Source of the DNA: Tritrichomonas musculus | Taxonomy: Eukaryota; Parabasalia; Tritrichomonadida; Tritrichomonadidae | DNA length: 64,000 nucleotides | Direction: 5' to 3' | Assembly (NCBI GenBank): GCA_039105265.1 | Contig: JAPFFF010000029.1 | Span: 1,488,001 to 1,552,000, forward strand | In this document: positions 52,219-62,953 of the stretch, piece after piece | How positions within the stretch are numbered: position 1 is the first letter of the stretch | Layout: each line of letters starts with the position of its first letter | The notes under the pieces: model-generated | What the model saw: only the letters and a program-made list of their open reading frames with translations | The model's database searches: none | Told to the model about the DNA's origin: nothing | Made by a program: the position numbers and the translations under genes

Positions 52219-52951
52219 AAAAAGAAAATGATGTGCTAATATTAATTTTTGTTTTAAAACTTTTTCAAAGAATGTAAAATTTTGATGATTAACTTTTAAT
52301 TGAATTTTGTGGTATATTTAAATAATAAATTTAAAATTTCTTAATTAATTTTCAATTAAATAATTTAATAAAATGAAATTTAATATTTAAAAAAGATATT
52401 ATAATTAATTTTAATTTTTTTATTATTTTTTTTTATTTTTTCTTTGGATAAATATTCTTTCATTTTTGATAATCCGAATTTCTTCAGAAAAAATTGTTAG
52501 AACAGACCAAAAATGCATTCATATTTTTTTTATCGTCACGTAGAAATTTTTTTTATTTAAAATAAAAAATGTAAATATTGAATTATTTATTTAATAAAAT
52601 ATAATAATTAGCGTTTTAATATATAATATTAAGCATTTTATAATTCATTTAATAATAAAAAAAAATCTGTTACAAATCTATTTATAACTTCAATTAAAAA
52701 AACAACTTTGAATAGTAGTATATAATTTTAATTTCATTATCATGTACCAAAAATATCATTATTTCCCAAACAAACCAATTAAATTCAGCATAATTTTAAT
52801 ATTAAAAAAAAAAAAAAAAAACATATGGTTAAATAAATTACCTTAACTGTTCCGATACATTTTATATAAAATAATAAAAAGTATCGTTTAATAATCATTT
52901 TTTTTTTGAAGTTTTGTTTGATTGATACCAGAAAAATATCGTTCTTAAAAA
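52219..52951. other. A+T-rich intergenic region
   Basis: This is the divergent upstream region of the small protein gene and the TTLL gene. There is an A run at 52804-52820 and no other structure. Confidence 0.5.
52227..52231 (-). promoter_or_regulatory. Inr-like motif TCATT
   Basis: TCATT on the minus strand, about ten bases before the ATG at 52218, fits the trichomonad initiator. Confidence 0.5.
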
Positions 52952-54598
52952 ATGGAGCAACCATTAAGTTCAGATAACAAAAAAACAGTTTTACCTCCAG
53001 ATTTATTAATAAAACTTTATAATTTATATCAAAAGTTTGATCCTCTTCCATACTCTTATATTCAAATACCAGGAGAACGAAATTTTAACAAAAGACCACA
53101 TATAAAATGCTATGTTAATCAAGGGATTACATATGTAACTCGAGATGTAATGAAGCACAGTGGTATTTATGAAACCGCAGATCCAGGTGATTGGAATTGC
53201 TCATGGGGATTTCCATTTGACATAGATCAATATCAAGAATTTGAATCATGGCAAAAAGTCAATCATTTCTGCGGCGACTTTCTAATAGGAAGGAAATCCG
53301 AATTAGATTACCGAATGGAAGAACTTCTCCCACTTTATCCTGAACTTACCAGCTATTATCCCCTTACTTTTGCTCTTCCTCGACATCAATCAGATTTTGA
53401 ATCAGCCATTCCAACTCGTCGATACTGGATACTCAAACCAAATCATTCTATGTGTGGTAAATTTATTACTATATACGATTCTACGAAGCCACTTTCCTCT
53501 CTCGAGATAGATTTTACAGAATTCAAAGGTGTTGCCCAAGAGTACATAGAACGACCCCTATTACTATTTGGCAAAAAATTTGACCTTCGATTATATGTTC
53601 TTGTTACCTCTCTTCGACCACTCAAAATATATTTAAATACTCAAGGATTAGCACGATTTTGTCCCCGATCATATACGATTGAAAATTTGAATAGCGGCTC
53701 ACATTTGACCAACTTCACTTTGAACAAAGATGATCCAGACTTTGTCTTTTCTAATACATCAAAAACGGAGACCGTTAACAATTGTAAGTGGAGTTTACGT
53801 TTTTTTCTATCGTATCTTTATTTGCAGAAGAAAATCGACGTTAACAAGCTTGTTAGAGAATTTGAAAGGATCATCATAACGACACTTATAACCGCCGGAA
53901 CCGCCATGCGAATTGTCCAGGAGTCGCGCACGAAGCACCGCAAATTGTGCTATGAATTGTACGGTTTTGACATCCTTCTTGACGAGGACTTAAATTGCCA
54001 CCTGCTTGAAGTGAACATGAACCCGAACTTGTCAGGCATTCCTTCTCTTTTGGACTACTTCATGAAGTACTCAGTCAACCTCGACATGCTTCGACTGGCC
54101 AATATAATTGACCTTGATTTGAAGTCCCCTGAAAAAAGAGAAAAAATGAAAAAGAGAATCTTTTCTTACGAGAAAAAGTTCGATAACTCAATCCCAATTG
54201 AGAGAAGAAAAGCGGTTGAACTCAATTTGCTCAATCCTTGGGATTCGCCAGTTTTCGCTGATTTCGAAATTGTGAGGGATTTGATCGACGAACTCGTTAG
54301 AAAGGATTCATCAATTAAAAAATCGGCATCAGTGCCCGATTACTATGACATTGTCGATGAGCTGAAGATTTCAAAGTGCAAGGAAACAAAAAGTGACAGA
54401 GATTTCAAAGGAACTTTTTCTGAGAAAGGTCATTTTAAGTTAATTTACCCAAGACCGGAAAATATTCAGTTGTACTCAAAATGCTTCGGCGTGATGAGAT
54501 ACGAGGATGTCGTGCTCCAGAAATGGATCGCTTTGCCTGATGTTGACAAATTGCAAATAATCAAATCTCATTTACTTGGCTATGAAACTTTATACTAG
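52952..54598 (+). CDS. Tubulin-tyrosine-ligase-like (TTLL) protein
   Basis: This 548-residue ATP-grasp ligase is expected to add glutamate (or tyrosine) to tubulin tails in flagella and the axostyle. Landmarks are RYWILKPNHSMCGK near residues 155-168, QEYIERPLLLFGKKFDLR near 190-207, YLNTQGLARFC near 226-236, HLTNFTLNK near 251-259, and YGFDILLDEDL ... LLEVNMNPNL near 332-357, the Mg/ATP-binding end. The order fits the TTLL4/5/6-type glutamylases. Codon use changes near 53790: the first half is A/T-ending, the second clearly richer in G and C, without breaking the frame. Confidence 0.9.
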   Translation: MEQPLSSDNKKTVLPPDLLIKLYNLYQKFDPLPYSYIQIPGERNFNKRPHIKCYVNQGITYVTRDVMKHSGIYETADPGDWNCSWGFPFDIDQYQEFESWQKVNHFCGDFLIGRKSELDYRMEELLPLYPELTSYYPLTFALPRHQSDFESAIPTRRYWILKPNHSMCGKFITIYDSTKPLSSLEIDFTEFKGVAQEYIERPLLLFGKKFDLRLYVLVTSLRPLKIYLNTQGLARFCPRSYTIENLNSGSHLTNFTLNKDDPDFVFSNTSKTETVNNCKWSLRFFLSYLYLQKKIDVNKLVREFERIIITTLITAGTAMRIVQESRTKHRKLCYELYGFDILLDEDLNCHLLEVNMNPNLSGIPSLLDYFMKYSVNLDMLRLANIIDLDLKSPEKREKMKKRIFSYEKKFDNSIPIERRKAVELNLLNPWDSPVFADFEIVRDLIDELVRKDSSIKKSASVPDYYDIVDELKISKCKETKSDRDFKGTFSEKGHFKLIYPRPENIQLYSKCFGVMRYEDVVLQKWIALPDVDKLQIIKSHLLGYETLY

Positions 54599-55771
54599 AT
54601 TTTTATTTGTTTATTTAATTATTTGTTTGTTTTGTAGATTTAATAAACCTTTCGTTTTGAATTATTTTTTTTTTTATTAATAAGATTCATTACAATTTAA
54701 TCTAAAAATTTAGCATTAAGTTTCATATCCAAGTAAAGGAAATTTGATTATTTGCAATTTTTGAGGTAATGTTGAAAAAAATGCTTAGTTAATCTAATTA
54801 ATAAAAAAAAACTTGGATACAATTTAGGGGAAATAAATTTCTTAAATGAACTACTAAATGAAAATAATAGAAGAAATTTGGAGCAGAGTTTGGCGAAAAT
54901 ATGGTATTAAATAATCAACAATTATATGAAAAAAAGTCAAAATTTTAAAAAAATTTCTAAACTTTTTGAGTTCAATACGATCGAAATATGTAAATATTTG
55001 ACCTATAGTAAATACACGATAGTGATGAAATGTTTTAGGAAAATTACTCTCTAAAAATTTTATGTGATTATGCAACTTGCAATGAATTATATAAGTATTT
55101 AGAATTCATTTTTATATATAAGAAAATCGAAATAAAGGAATAGCTTTAATGATTTAATATTATATGAAACAAACTACATTTTTTCAAAAGTTTATTATTT
55201 TTTCTATTTTTCATACCAATACAAAATGCGATGACCTACAAATCATACAATATATAAGAACTGTGCGTTTCATATCTTAAATATTATGCCCAAATTATAT
55301 ATTAGAGATATAAATGGGTTAAATATCTATCGTTATTAAATTTTGCCAAATAGAAGATTTAAAATTAGCTTGTCTTTAATATATATCAATGTGTAGAAAA
55401 ATTGATAGAGAATAATCAAACTCTCTTCAATTTCGCAAAAGCTTTTTCAAATTTGTAAATAGGTTTCAATAAATTCGTTCAAATATTATTCACAATTTAA
55501 ATTATCTGCAAAATAATTTGATTCAATTTTCAAATATCCAAAATTATAGATTCAAAATTGACTATCTTTAATTTAAGTACTATTTATTTTATATATTAAA
55601 ATATCTCAAATAATAAATTATAAAACATATAATATAACATTAAAAATAATAATAAATATATAAATTATAAATTATAAAATAACATAAAATGGAAACATAA
55701 AGTTTAATTAGATTTTTTTGGCTTCATAAAAATGATGGTGAAAAACAATCAAGAGAAATGAGACGCGAGAA
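54599..55771. other. A+T-rich intergenic region
   Basis: No gene, RNA or clear repeat can be supported. It contains the upstream region of the CH-domain gene. Confidence 0.5.
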
Positions 55772-55781
55772 TCATTTCATT
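55772..55781 (+). promoter_or_regulatory. Double Inr-like motif TCATTTCATT
   Basis: Two overlapping TCATT copies lie about 30 bases before the ATG at 55810. Confidence 0.5.
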
Positions 55782-55809
55782 TTTTATTTGTTAAATTAAG
55801 ATTAATACC

Positions 55810-58800
55810 ATGAATACATCAAATGTTGATAATTGGATCCCACTTCAGATCAAAGTTTTCACAAGGTGGGTTAATGGCCAATTGAAAGCAGGAAATTGCC
55901 CCGAGATCGGAGAAATCACGAAAGACCTATCCAACGGTGTTCCACTTGTCGAACTCGCAGAAATCCTTACGAAGAAAGACGCACCAGTCAAGTGGGCGAA
56001 GACGCCAAAGCGTAATATCGATCAAGTTATGAACTGTGATTTATCCGTCGACATGTTCACCAAAGATGGAGTTAAACTAATCGGTATCAGCGGAAAAGAT
56101 ATCAATGATAACAACGAGAAGCTTATCTTAGGTTATGTTTGGTCGCTTATTTTACACTACTCCATCGGCGGCGCAGTCACAAACGACAAAGACAACAACT
56201 CTTCAAAGAAGCCCGCAAAGAACGCCTTACTTGAATGGGCCATCGGACGAACCTCAAATTATCCAAATGTTAACAAATTTACCCCGTACTCGGTTTCGAT
56301 GTGCGCTCTATTGGACTCGTATGTTCCGGACAAAGTCAACTATTACTCGCTTAATCCAGCGGATGTCGAGAAGAACGCCGAGCTCGCTTGCAAAGTCATG
56401 GAAGAACTCGGAATCCCAGTCTACGTCATGCCAGACGATCTGGCGGCGAGCGGCGACAAAGTTGACGAGAAGACACTGCTCACACAGCTCGCAGCAGCAA
56501 AAGTTGTCCTCGAAAACTTGAAAGGAAAGGAAGCAGACGCTGAACGGTTCGCGAAAGAGAAGGCAGACGCAGAGCGAGCAGCCAGAGAGAAGGCGGAAGC
56601 CGAAGCGAAAGCCAAGGCCGATGCCGAACGCGCAGCGCGAGAGAAAGAGGAGGCAGAGCGGCTCGCACGTGAGAAGGAGGAGCAAGATCGTTTAGCCAAA
56701 GAGAAAGCCGACGCAGAAGCGAAAGCAGAAGCCGAGCGTTTAGCGCGCGAAAAAGCAGAAGCTGAAGCGAAAGCAGAAGCCGACCGCCTGGCACGCGAGA
56801 AGGCAGAGGCCGAAGCGAAGGCAGCAGCAGAACGCGACAACTTGCTGGCTGAGATAGAGCGCCTGAAGAAATTGCTCGCTGAAACCGAGGCAGACAGAGA
56901 CAGTTGGAAGGAGAAGTACATGGTAGCGCACGCGCACGAAGAAGAATTAACAAAGGAAAATCAAGATTTAACTGCTGAAATCGAAAGATTGAAGAACGAG
57001 TTAGCCGAAACACAACGCAAAGCCAAAGAAGATCACGATAACTTAACAAGCGAACTCGATCGCGTAAGGAAGGAAGCACAGGAAGACCACGACAACCTCT
57101 CAGCTGAAATTGATCGCCTGAAGAAAGAATTGGCCGATACAAAAGACGCAGCCAAAGCTGATCACGATAGCTTGACAGCTGAAATCGAACGCCTGAAGAA
57201 CGAATTGACTGACACGAAAGAGCAGGCGAGATTGGATCACGAAAACTTAGCACACGAGATCGAGTCACTCAACGGCAAAGTCGCTGAGCTACAGTCAACA
57301 GTCGAAGCCAAGGACAGAGAGATCGAATCTCTCAACGGCAAGATCAGCGAACTAACATCAACAGTTGAATCACTCAACGGCAAGGTCGCTGAACTACAAT
57401 CAACAGTCGAAGCCAAGGACAGAGAGATTGAAGCACTCAACGGAAAGATCAGCGAACTACAGTCAGAAATTGACAACTACAAGCAACAAATCGAATCACT
57501 CAATGGCAAGGTCGCTGAACTACAGTCAACCGTTGAAGCCAAAGACAGAGAAATTGACGCACTCAACAGCAAGATCAGTGAATTGACATCAACAGTTGAA
57601 TCACTCAACGCAAAAGTTGCAGAATTGACATCAACAGTCGAAGCCAAAGACAGAGAAATCGAATCTCTCAACAGCAAGATCAGCGAGTTAACATCAACAG
57701 TTGAATCACTCAATGGCAAGGTCGCTGAATTACAGTCAACAGTTGAAGCCAAAGACAGAGAGATCGAAGCACTCAACGGAAAAATCAGTGAATTGACATC
57801 CACAGTTGAATCACTCAATGGCAAGGTCGCTGAATTACAATCAACAGTCGAAGCCAAGGACAGAGAGATTGAAGCACTCAACAGCAAGATCAGCGAACTA
57901 CAATCAGAAATTGACAACTACAAGCAACAAATCGAATCCCTCAACGGCAAAGTCGCTGAGCTACAATCCACAGTTGAAGCCAAAGACAGAGAAATTGACG
58001 CACTCAATGGCAAGATCAGCGAATTGACATCCACAGTTGAATCCCTCAATGCAAAGATTGCCGAATTAACATCAACAGTTGAAGCCAAAGACAGAGAAAT
58101 CGAATCTCTCAACAGCAAGATCTCAGAGTTAACATCCACAGTTGAATCACTCAATGGCAAGGTCGCTGAATTGCAATCCACAGTTGAAGCCAAAGACAGA
58201 GAGATTGAAGCACTCAATGGCAAGATCAGTGAATTGACATCCACAGTTGAATCACTCAATGCAAAGATTGCCGAATTAACATCAACAGTTGAAGCCAAAG
58301 ACAGAGAGATTGAAAGCCTCAACGGAAAGATCAGCGAGTTACAGTCAGAAATTGACAACTACAAGCAACAAGTCGAATCACTCAATGCAAAGGTCGCTGA
58401 GTTACAATCCACAGTTGAAGCCAAAGACAGAGAGATCGAAGCACTCAACGGAAAAATCACTGAATTGACATCCACAATTGAATCACTTAACGCAAAAGTT
58501 GCTGAATTGACATCAACAGTCGAAGCCAAAGACAGAGAGATTGAAAGCCTCAATGGCAAGATCAATGAATTGACATCCACAGTTGAATCCCTCAATGCAA
58601 AGGTCGCTGAATTGCAATCAACAGTTGAAGCCAAAGACAGAGAGATCGAATCACTCAACAGCAAGATCTCAGAGTTAACATCCACAGTTGAATCACTCAA
58701 CAGCAAGATCACAGAAATGACATCTGAAATCGAAAACTACAAGTCACAAATCGAGACACTCAATGGCAAGATTGCTGAATTAACATCAACAGTCGAAGCC

Positions 58801-61800
58801 AAAGACAGAGAGATTGAAAGCCTCAACGGCAAGATCAGCGAATTGACATCAACAGTTGAATCCCTCAATGCAAAGGTCGCTGAATTGACATCTACTATTG
58901 AAGCCAAAGACAGAGAAATCGAATCTCTCAACGGAAAGATCAGCGAACTACAATCAGAAATTGACAACTACAAACAACAAATCGAATCTCTCAATGCAAA
59001 AGTTGCTGAATTGACATCAACAGTTGAAGCCAAAGACAGAGAAATAGAATCTCTCAATGGAAAGATCAGCGAATTGACATCAACAATTGAAACACTAAAT
59101 AGCAAGATCAGCGAATTACAGTCAGAAATTGAAAGTTATAAGTCACAAATCGAAACACTCAACGGAAAAGTTGCAGAATTGACATCAACAGTTGAAGCCA
59201 AAGACAGAGAGATCGAAGCCCTCAACAGCAAGATCTCAGAGTTAACATCCACAATTGAATCACTCAACAGCAAGATCACAGAAATGACATCTGAAATCGA
59301 AAACTACAAGTCACAAATCGAAACACTCAACGGCAAGATTGCTGAATTAACATCAACAGTCGAAGCCAAAGACAGAGAAATCGAATCACTCAACAGCAAG
59401 ATCTCAGAAATGACATCCACAATCGAATCACTCAACACAAAGATCACAGAATTGACATCAGAAATCACAAGATTGAACTCAGAAATCGAAAACTACAAAC
59501 AACAAATCGAAACACTCAACGGCAAGATCAGCGAATTACAATCTACAATAGAAGCCAAAGACAGAGAGATCGAATCACTCAACGGCAAGATTACAGAAAT
59601 GACATCTACAATTGAATCCCTTAACAGCAAGATCTCAGAATTGAACTCAGAAATCGACAACTACAAGTCACAAATCGAAACACTCAACGGCAAGATTGCA
59701 GAGTTAACATCAACAGTCGAAGCCAAAGACAGAGAGATCGAATCCCTCAACAGCAAGATCAGCGAATTGACAACAACAATTGAATCACTCAACACAAAGA
59801 TCACAGAGTTGACATCAACAATCGAAAGCAAAGACAGAGAGATCGAAGGCCTCAACGGCAAGATCAACGACTTGACAAACGAAGTCACAAGATTGAACTC
59901 AGAAATCGACAACTACAAGTCACAGATTGAGACCCTCAACAGCAAGATCACTGAATTGACATCAGAAATTGAAAACTACAAGTCACAAATCGAAACACTC
60001 AACGGCAAGATTGCAGAGTTAACATCAACAGTCGAAGCCAAAGACAGAGAGATCGAATCCCTCAACAGCAAGATCAGCGAATTGACAACAACAATTGAAT
60101 CACTCAACACAAAGATCACAGAGTTGACATCAACAATCGAAAGCAAAGACAGAGAGATCGAAGGCCTCAACGGCAAGATCAACGACTTGACAAACGAAGT
60201 CACAAGATTGAACTCAGAAATCGACAACTACAAGTCACAGATTGAGACCCTCAACAGCAAGATAACTGAATTGACATCAGAAATTGAAAACTACAAGTCA
60301 CAAATCGAAACACTCAACGGCAAGATCGCTGAGTTAACATCAACAATTGAAAGCAAAGACAGAGAGATCGAATCACTCAACAGCAAGATCAGCGAATTGA
60401 CATCAGAAATTGAAAACTACAAGTCACAGATTGAAACACTCAACACAAAGATCTCTGAATTGACATCAACAATCGAAAGCAAAGACAGAGAAATTGAAGG
60501 TCTCAACGGCAAGATCAATGATTTGACCTCTGAGATCACAAGATTAAACTCAGAAATTGACAACTACAAGTCACAGATTGAGACCCTCAATAGCAAGATC
60601 TCAGAAATGACAACAACCATCGAAACACTCAACACAAAGATTTCAGAATTAACATCAACAATTGAAAGCAAGGACAGAGAAATTGAAGGTCTCAACGGCA
60701 AGATCAATGATTTGACCTCTGAGATCACAAGATTGAACTCAGAAATTGATAACTACAAGTCACATATTGAAACACTCAACAGCAAGATAACTGAATTGAC
60801 ATCCACAATTGAAAGCAAAGACAGAGAGATCGAAGGCCTCAACGACAAGATCAGTGAATTAACATCAGAAGTCACAAGATTGAACTCAGAAGTCGAAAAC
60901 TACAGATCACAAGTCGAAACACTCAACAGCAAGATCACTGAGCTACAGTCCACAATCGAAAGCAAAGACAGAGAAATTGACGGTCTCAACGGCAAGATCA
61001 ACGACTTAACCAATGAAGTCAGCAGCTACAAGTCACAGGTCGAAACACTCAACAGCAGGATCACTGAGTTGACATCAACAATCGAAAGCAAAGACAGAGA
61101 GATCGAAGGCCTCAACAGCAAGATCTCTGAAATGACATCAACAATTGAAACACTCAACAGCAAGATCACAGAGTTGACATCAACAATCGAAAGCAAAGAC
61201 AGAGAGATCGAAGGCCTCAACAGCAAGATCTCTGAAATGACATCAACAATCGAATCACTCAACACAAAGATCACAGAATTGACATCAACAATCGAAAGCA
61301 AAGACAGAGAGATCGAAGGCCTCAACGACAAGATCAGTGAATTAACATCAGAAGTCACAAGATTGAACTCAGAGGTCGAAAACTACAGATCACAAGTCGA
61401 AACACTCAACAGCAAGATCACTGAGCTACAGTCCACAATCGAAAGCAAAGACAGAGAGATCGACGGCCTCAACGGTAAAATCAATGATTTGACCAATGAA
61501 GTCGACAACTACAGGTCACAAATCGAGACCCTCAACAGCAAGATCACAGAATTGACATCAGAGCTTGAGCGTGTCAACAGCCTCTTGACAGAAGCCCAGA
61601 ACAAGGGGCAGGCCGACCACGACAGCTTGGCTGCAGAAATCGAAAGGCTGAACCAGCAAATATCGAGCATGGCAAGCGAGATCGAAAACTACAAGTCAAC
61701 AATCGACGGCTTGAACTCAAAGGTCGCCCAGCTCGAATCAGAAATCGAGAACTTGAGAAGAGAGCTGGCTGACACGCAGCGCAGTGCACAGGAAGACCAC

Positions 61801-62352
61801 GACAACTTGTCAGCCGAAGTCGAAAGATTGAACCAGCAAATCGCAGGCATGACAAGCGAGATCGACGGCTACAAGTGCAAGATCAGCGACATGGCATCTG
61901 AAATCGAAAGATTGAAGAGCGAATTGTCAGAGACGCAGCGCAGCGCCAAAGAGGACCACGACAGCTTGACCGCTGAAATTGAACGCTTGAAGGCTGAATT
62001 AGCCGATATACAGCGCAGCGCCAAAGAAGACCACGACAGCTTGTCATCCGAAATCGACAGATTGAGATCAGAAATCGAAAGCTACAAGTCGAAGATCAGC
62101 GACATGACATCAGAAATCGACAGATTGAACAGCGAATTGTCAGAGACGCAGCGCAGCGCCAAAGAGGACCACGACAACTTGTCGTCCGAAATCGAAAGAT
62201 TGAAGAACGAAATATCACAATTGAACACAAAGTTGGCAGAAACAATACAAAACGCAGAAATTGATCACAACAACCTCTGCCAAGAAATTGAAAAATACAA
62301 GCAGGCATTAATTGAAATTGGAGAAATTGATGAAAACGCCCTTAGAAACTAA
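55810..62352 (+). CDS. Giant CH-domain coiled-coil cytoskeletal protein (2,180 aa)
   Basis: Two calponin-homology domains (about residues 8-118 and 133-225) form a spectrin/alpha-actinin-type actin-binding head. The rest is an unbroken coiled coil. Residues 240-370 are Ala/Glu/Lys-rich (AEAKAEADRLAREK type). Residues 370-480 carry EDHDNL-type blocks. Residues 480-1920 are a heptad array with a 35-residue (five-heptad) superrepeat, e.g. ESLNGKISELTSTV and AELQSTVEAKDREI. Residues 1920-2165 return to EDHDSL-type blocks. It is likely a filament or crosslinker of the trichomonad cytoskeleton. Codons are strongly biased to C/G endings (CTC, AAG, GCC), unlike neighbours, suggesting high expression. 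I cannot name an orthologue. Confidence 0.85.
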   Translation: MNTSNVDNWIPLQIKVFTRWVNGQLKAGNCPEIGEITKDLSNGVPLVELAEILTKKDAPVKWAKTPKRNIDQVMNCDLSVDMFTKDGVKLIGISGKDINDNNEKLILGYVWSLILHYSIGGAVTNDKDNNSSKKPAKNALLEWAIGRTSNYPNVNKFTPYSVSMCALLDSYVPDKVNYYSLNPADVEKNAELACKVMEELGIPVYVMPDDLAASGDKVDEKTLLTQLAAAKVVLENLKGKEADAERFAKEKADAERAAREKAEAEAKAKADAERAAREKEEAERLAREKEEQDRLAKEKADAEAKAEAERLAREKAEAEAKAEADRLAREKAEAEAKAAAERDNLLAEIERLKKLLAETEADRDSWKEKYMVAHAHEEELTKENQDLTAEIERLKNELAETQRKAKEDHDNLTSELDRVRKEAQEDHDNLSAEIDRLKKELADTKDAAKADHDSLTAEIERLKNELTDTKEQARLDHENLAHEIESLNGKVAELQSTVEAKDREIESLNGKISELTSTVESLNGKVAELQSTVEAKDREIEALNGKISELQSEIDNYKQQIESLNGKVAELQSTVEAKDREIDALNSKISELTSTVESLNAKVAELTSTVEAKDREIESLNSKISELTSTVESLNGKVAELQSTVEAKDREIEALNGKISELTSTVESLNGKVAELQSTVEAKDREIEALNSKISELQSEIDNYKQQIESLNGKVAELQSTVEAKDREIDALNGKISELTSTVESLNAKIAELTSTVEAKDREIESLNSKISELTSTVESLNGKVAELQSTVEAKDREIEALNGKISELTSTVESLNAKIAELTSTVEAKDREIESLNGKISELQSEIDNYKQQVESLNAKVAELQSTVEAKDREIEALNGKITELTSTIESLNAKVAELTSTVEAKDREIESLNGKINELTSTVESLNAKVAELQSTVEAKDREIESLNSKISELTSTVESLNSKITEMTSEIENYKSQIETLNGKIAELTSTVEAKDREIESLNGKISELTSTVESLNAKVAELTSTIEAKDREIESLNGKISELQSEIDNYKQQIESLNAKVAELTSTVEAKDREIESLNGKISELTSTIETLNSKISELQSEIESYKSQIETLNGKVAELTSTVEAKDREIEALNSKISELTSTIESLNSKITEMTSEIENYKSQIETLNGKIAELTSTVEAKDREIESLNSKISEMTSTIESLNTKITELTSEITRLNSEIENYKQQIETLNGKISELQSTIEAKDREIESLNGKITEMTSTIESLNSKISELNSEIDNYKSQIETLNGKIAELTSTVEAKDREIESLNSKISELTTTIESLNTKITELTSTIESKDREIEGLNGKINDLTNEVTRLNSEIDNYKSQIETLNSKITELTSEIENYKSQIETLNGKIAELTSTVEAKDREIESLNSKISELTTTIESLNTKITELTSTIESKDREIEGLNGKINDLTNEVTRLNSEIDNYKSQIETLNSKITELTSEIENYKSQIETLNGKIAELTSTIESKDREIESLNSKISELTSEIENYKSQIETLNTKISELTSTIESKDREIEGLNGKINDLTSEITRLNSEIDNYKSQIETLNSKISEMTTTIETLNTKISELTSTIESKDREIEGLNGKINDLTSEITRLNSEIDNYKSHIETLNSKITELTSTIESKDREIEGLNDKISELTSEVTRLNSEVENYRSQVETLNSKITELQSTIESKDREIDGLNGKINDLTNEVSSYKSQVETLNSRITELTSTIESKDREIEGLNSKISEMTSTIETLNSKITELTSTIESKDREIEGLNSKISEMTSTIESLNTKITELTSTIESKDREIEGLNDKISELTSEVTRLNSEVENYRSQVETLNSKITELQSTIESKDREIDGLNGKINDLTNEVDNYRSQIETLNSKITELTSELERVNSLLTEAQNKGQADHDSLAAEIERLNQQISSMASEIENYKSTIDGLNSKVAQLESEIENLRRELADTQRSAQEDHDNLSAEVERLNQQIAGMTSEIDGYKCKISDMASEIERLKSELSETQRSAKEDHDSLTAEIERLKAELADIQRSAKEDHDSLSSEIDRLRSEIESYKSKISDMTSEIDRLNSELSETQRSAKEDHDNLSSEIERLKNEISQLNTKLAETIQNAEIDHNNLCQEIEKYKQALIEIGEIDENALRN
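57240..61560 (+). repeat. 105-bp coding superrepeat array (five heptads)
   Basis: Sequences encoding LNGKI/LNSKI, ELTSTV/ELQSTV and KDREIE recur about every 42-105 bp. Units are shuffled and partly homogenised, with EIDNYK/EIENYK units inserted at intervals. Confidence 0.85.
59660..60289 (+). repeat. 315-bp near-identical tandem duplication inside the coiled-coil gene
   Basis: 59660-59974 and 59975-60289 are the same 315 bases with one visible substitution (C at 59950, A at 60265). 315 bp equals 105 residues, three five-heptad units, so the frame and heptad register are kept. Confidence 0.9.
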
Positions 62353-62953
62353 GCAAAACTAGTTAGCACACACATAGATAATAGAAAAATAGAGATAAAA
62401 TAGAAAAAAATACACAATATCATAGTTTTTTCATGAATAAAGATAATCATTAATTTATTAATTTTCCATTTTTTTTTTTTTTTTTTTTTTCTGCTTTTGA
62501 GTTTGAGTAAATTGACAGTAAAGTACTTCCAAAAAAGAAAATCCACCTCTTATAAAAAGTTTAACTTTTTGAAAACATTTCAATGAAAACTCGTTGCTAA
62601 GTGGATTATCGTTTTTGAAATCACTTTAAAATTTTATTTATGGCATGGGCAGAGAAAATAAAGTGAAAATTTTTTTTCAATAGTTCATTTAAAAATAATA
62701 TTTACCAATCTTTCTTTGAAAAGGTAAGTCTTGGTAAAAAAAGGAGCTGAAATTTTTTTATAATCTAAATTATTGAAAAAGTTTTCCTTAATTTTCTCGG
62801 CCCCAAAAAGTAAGAAACATTTTCTATCAAAATTTAAAAATTTTATCACATAACTTTTTTACTTTGTCTTGGTTGATACACAAATTTTTGAATGAAAATT
62901 TTCAAATAACGAACACATTCCGATCATAAAGATTGTTTCTATCTTGAATCCAT
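62353..62953. other. Intergenic region
   Basis: A 22-base T run lies at 62469-62490. TCATA (62925-62929), an Inr-like motif, lies about 25 bases before the next ATG. There is no gene. Confidence 0.5.

Noticed and set aside
53780..53800. GTAAGT-like sequence as a 5' splice site in the TTLL gene
   Set aside because: The frame and TTLL homology continue straight through, and no matching 3' motif follows.
57240..61560. Regular repeats that could suggest a CRISPR or satellite array
   Set aside because: They keep one reading frame, follow heptad spacing and have no unique spacers; they are coding coiled-coil repeats in a eukaryotic gene.
56308..62308. Many long minus-strand and out-of-frame ORFs opposite the CH/coiled-coil gene
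   Set aside because: They are shadows of a repetitive, codon-biased coding strand; their proteins are low-complexity Ser/Leu/Val repeats without domains.
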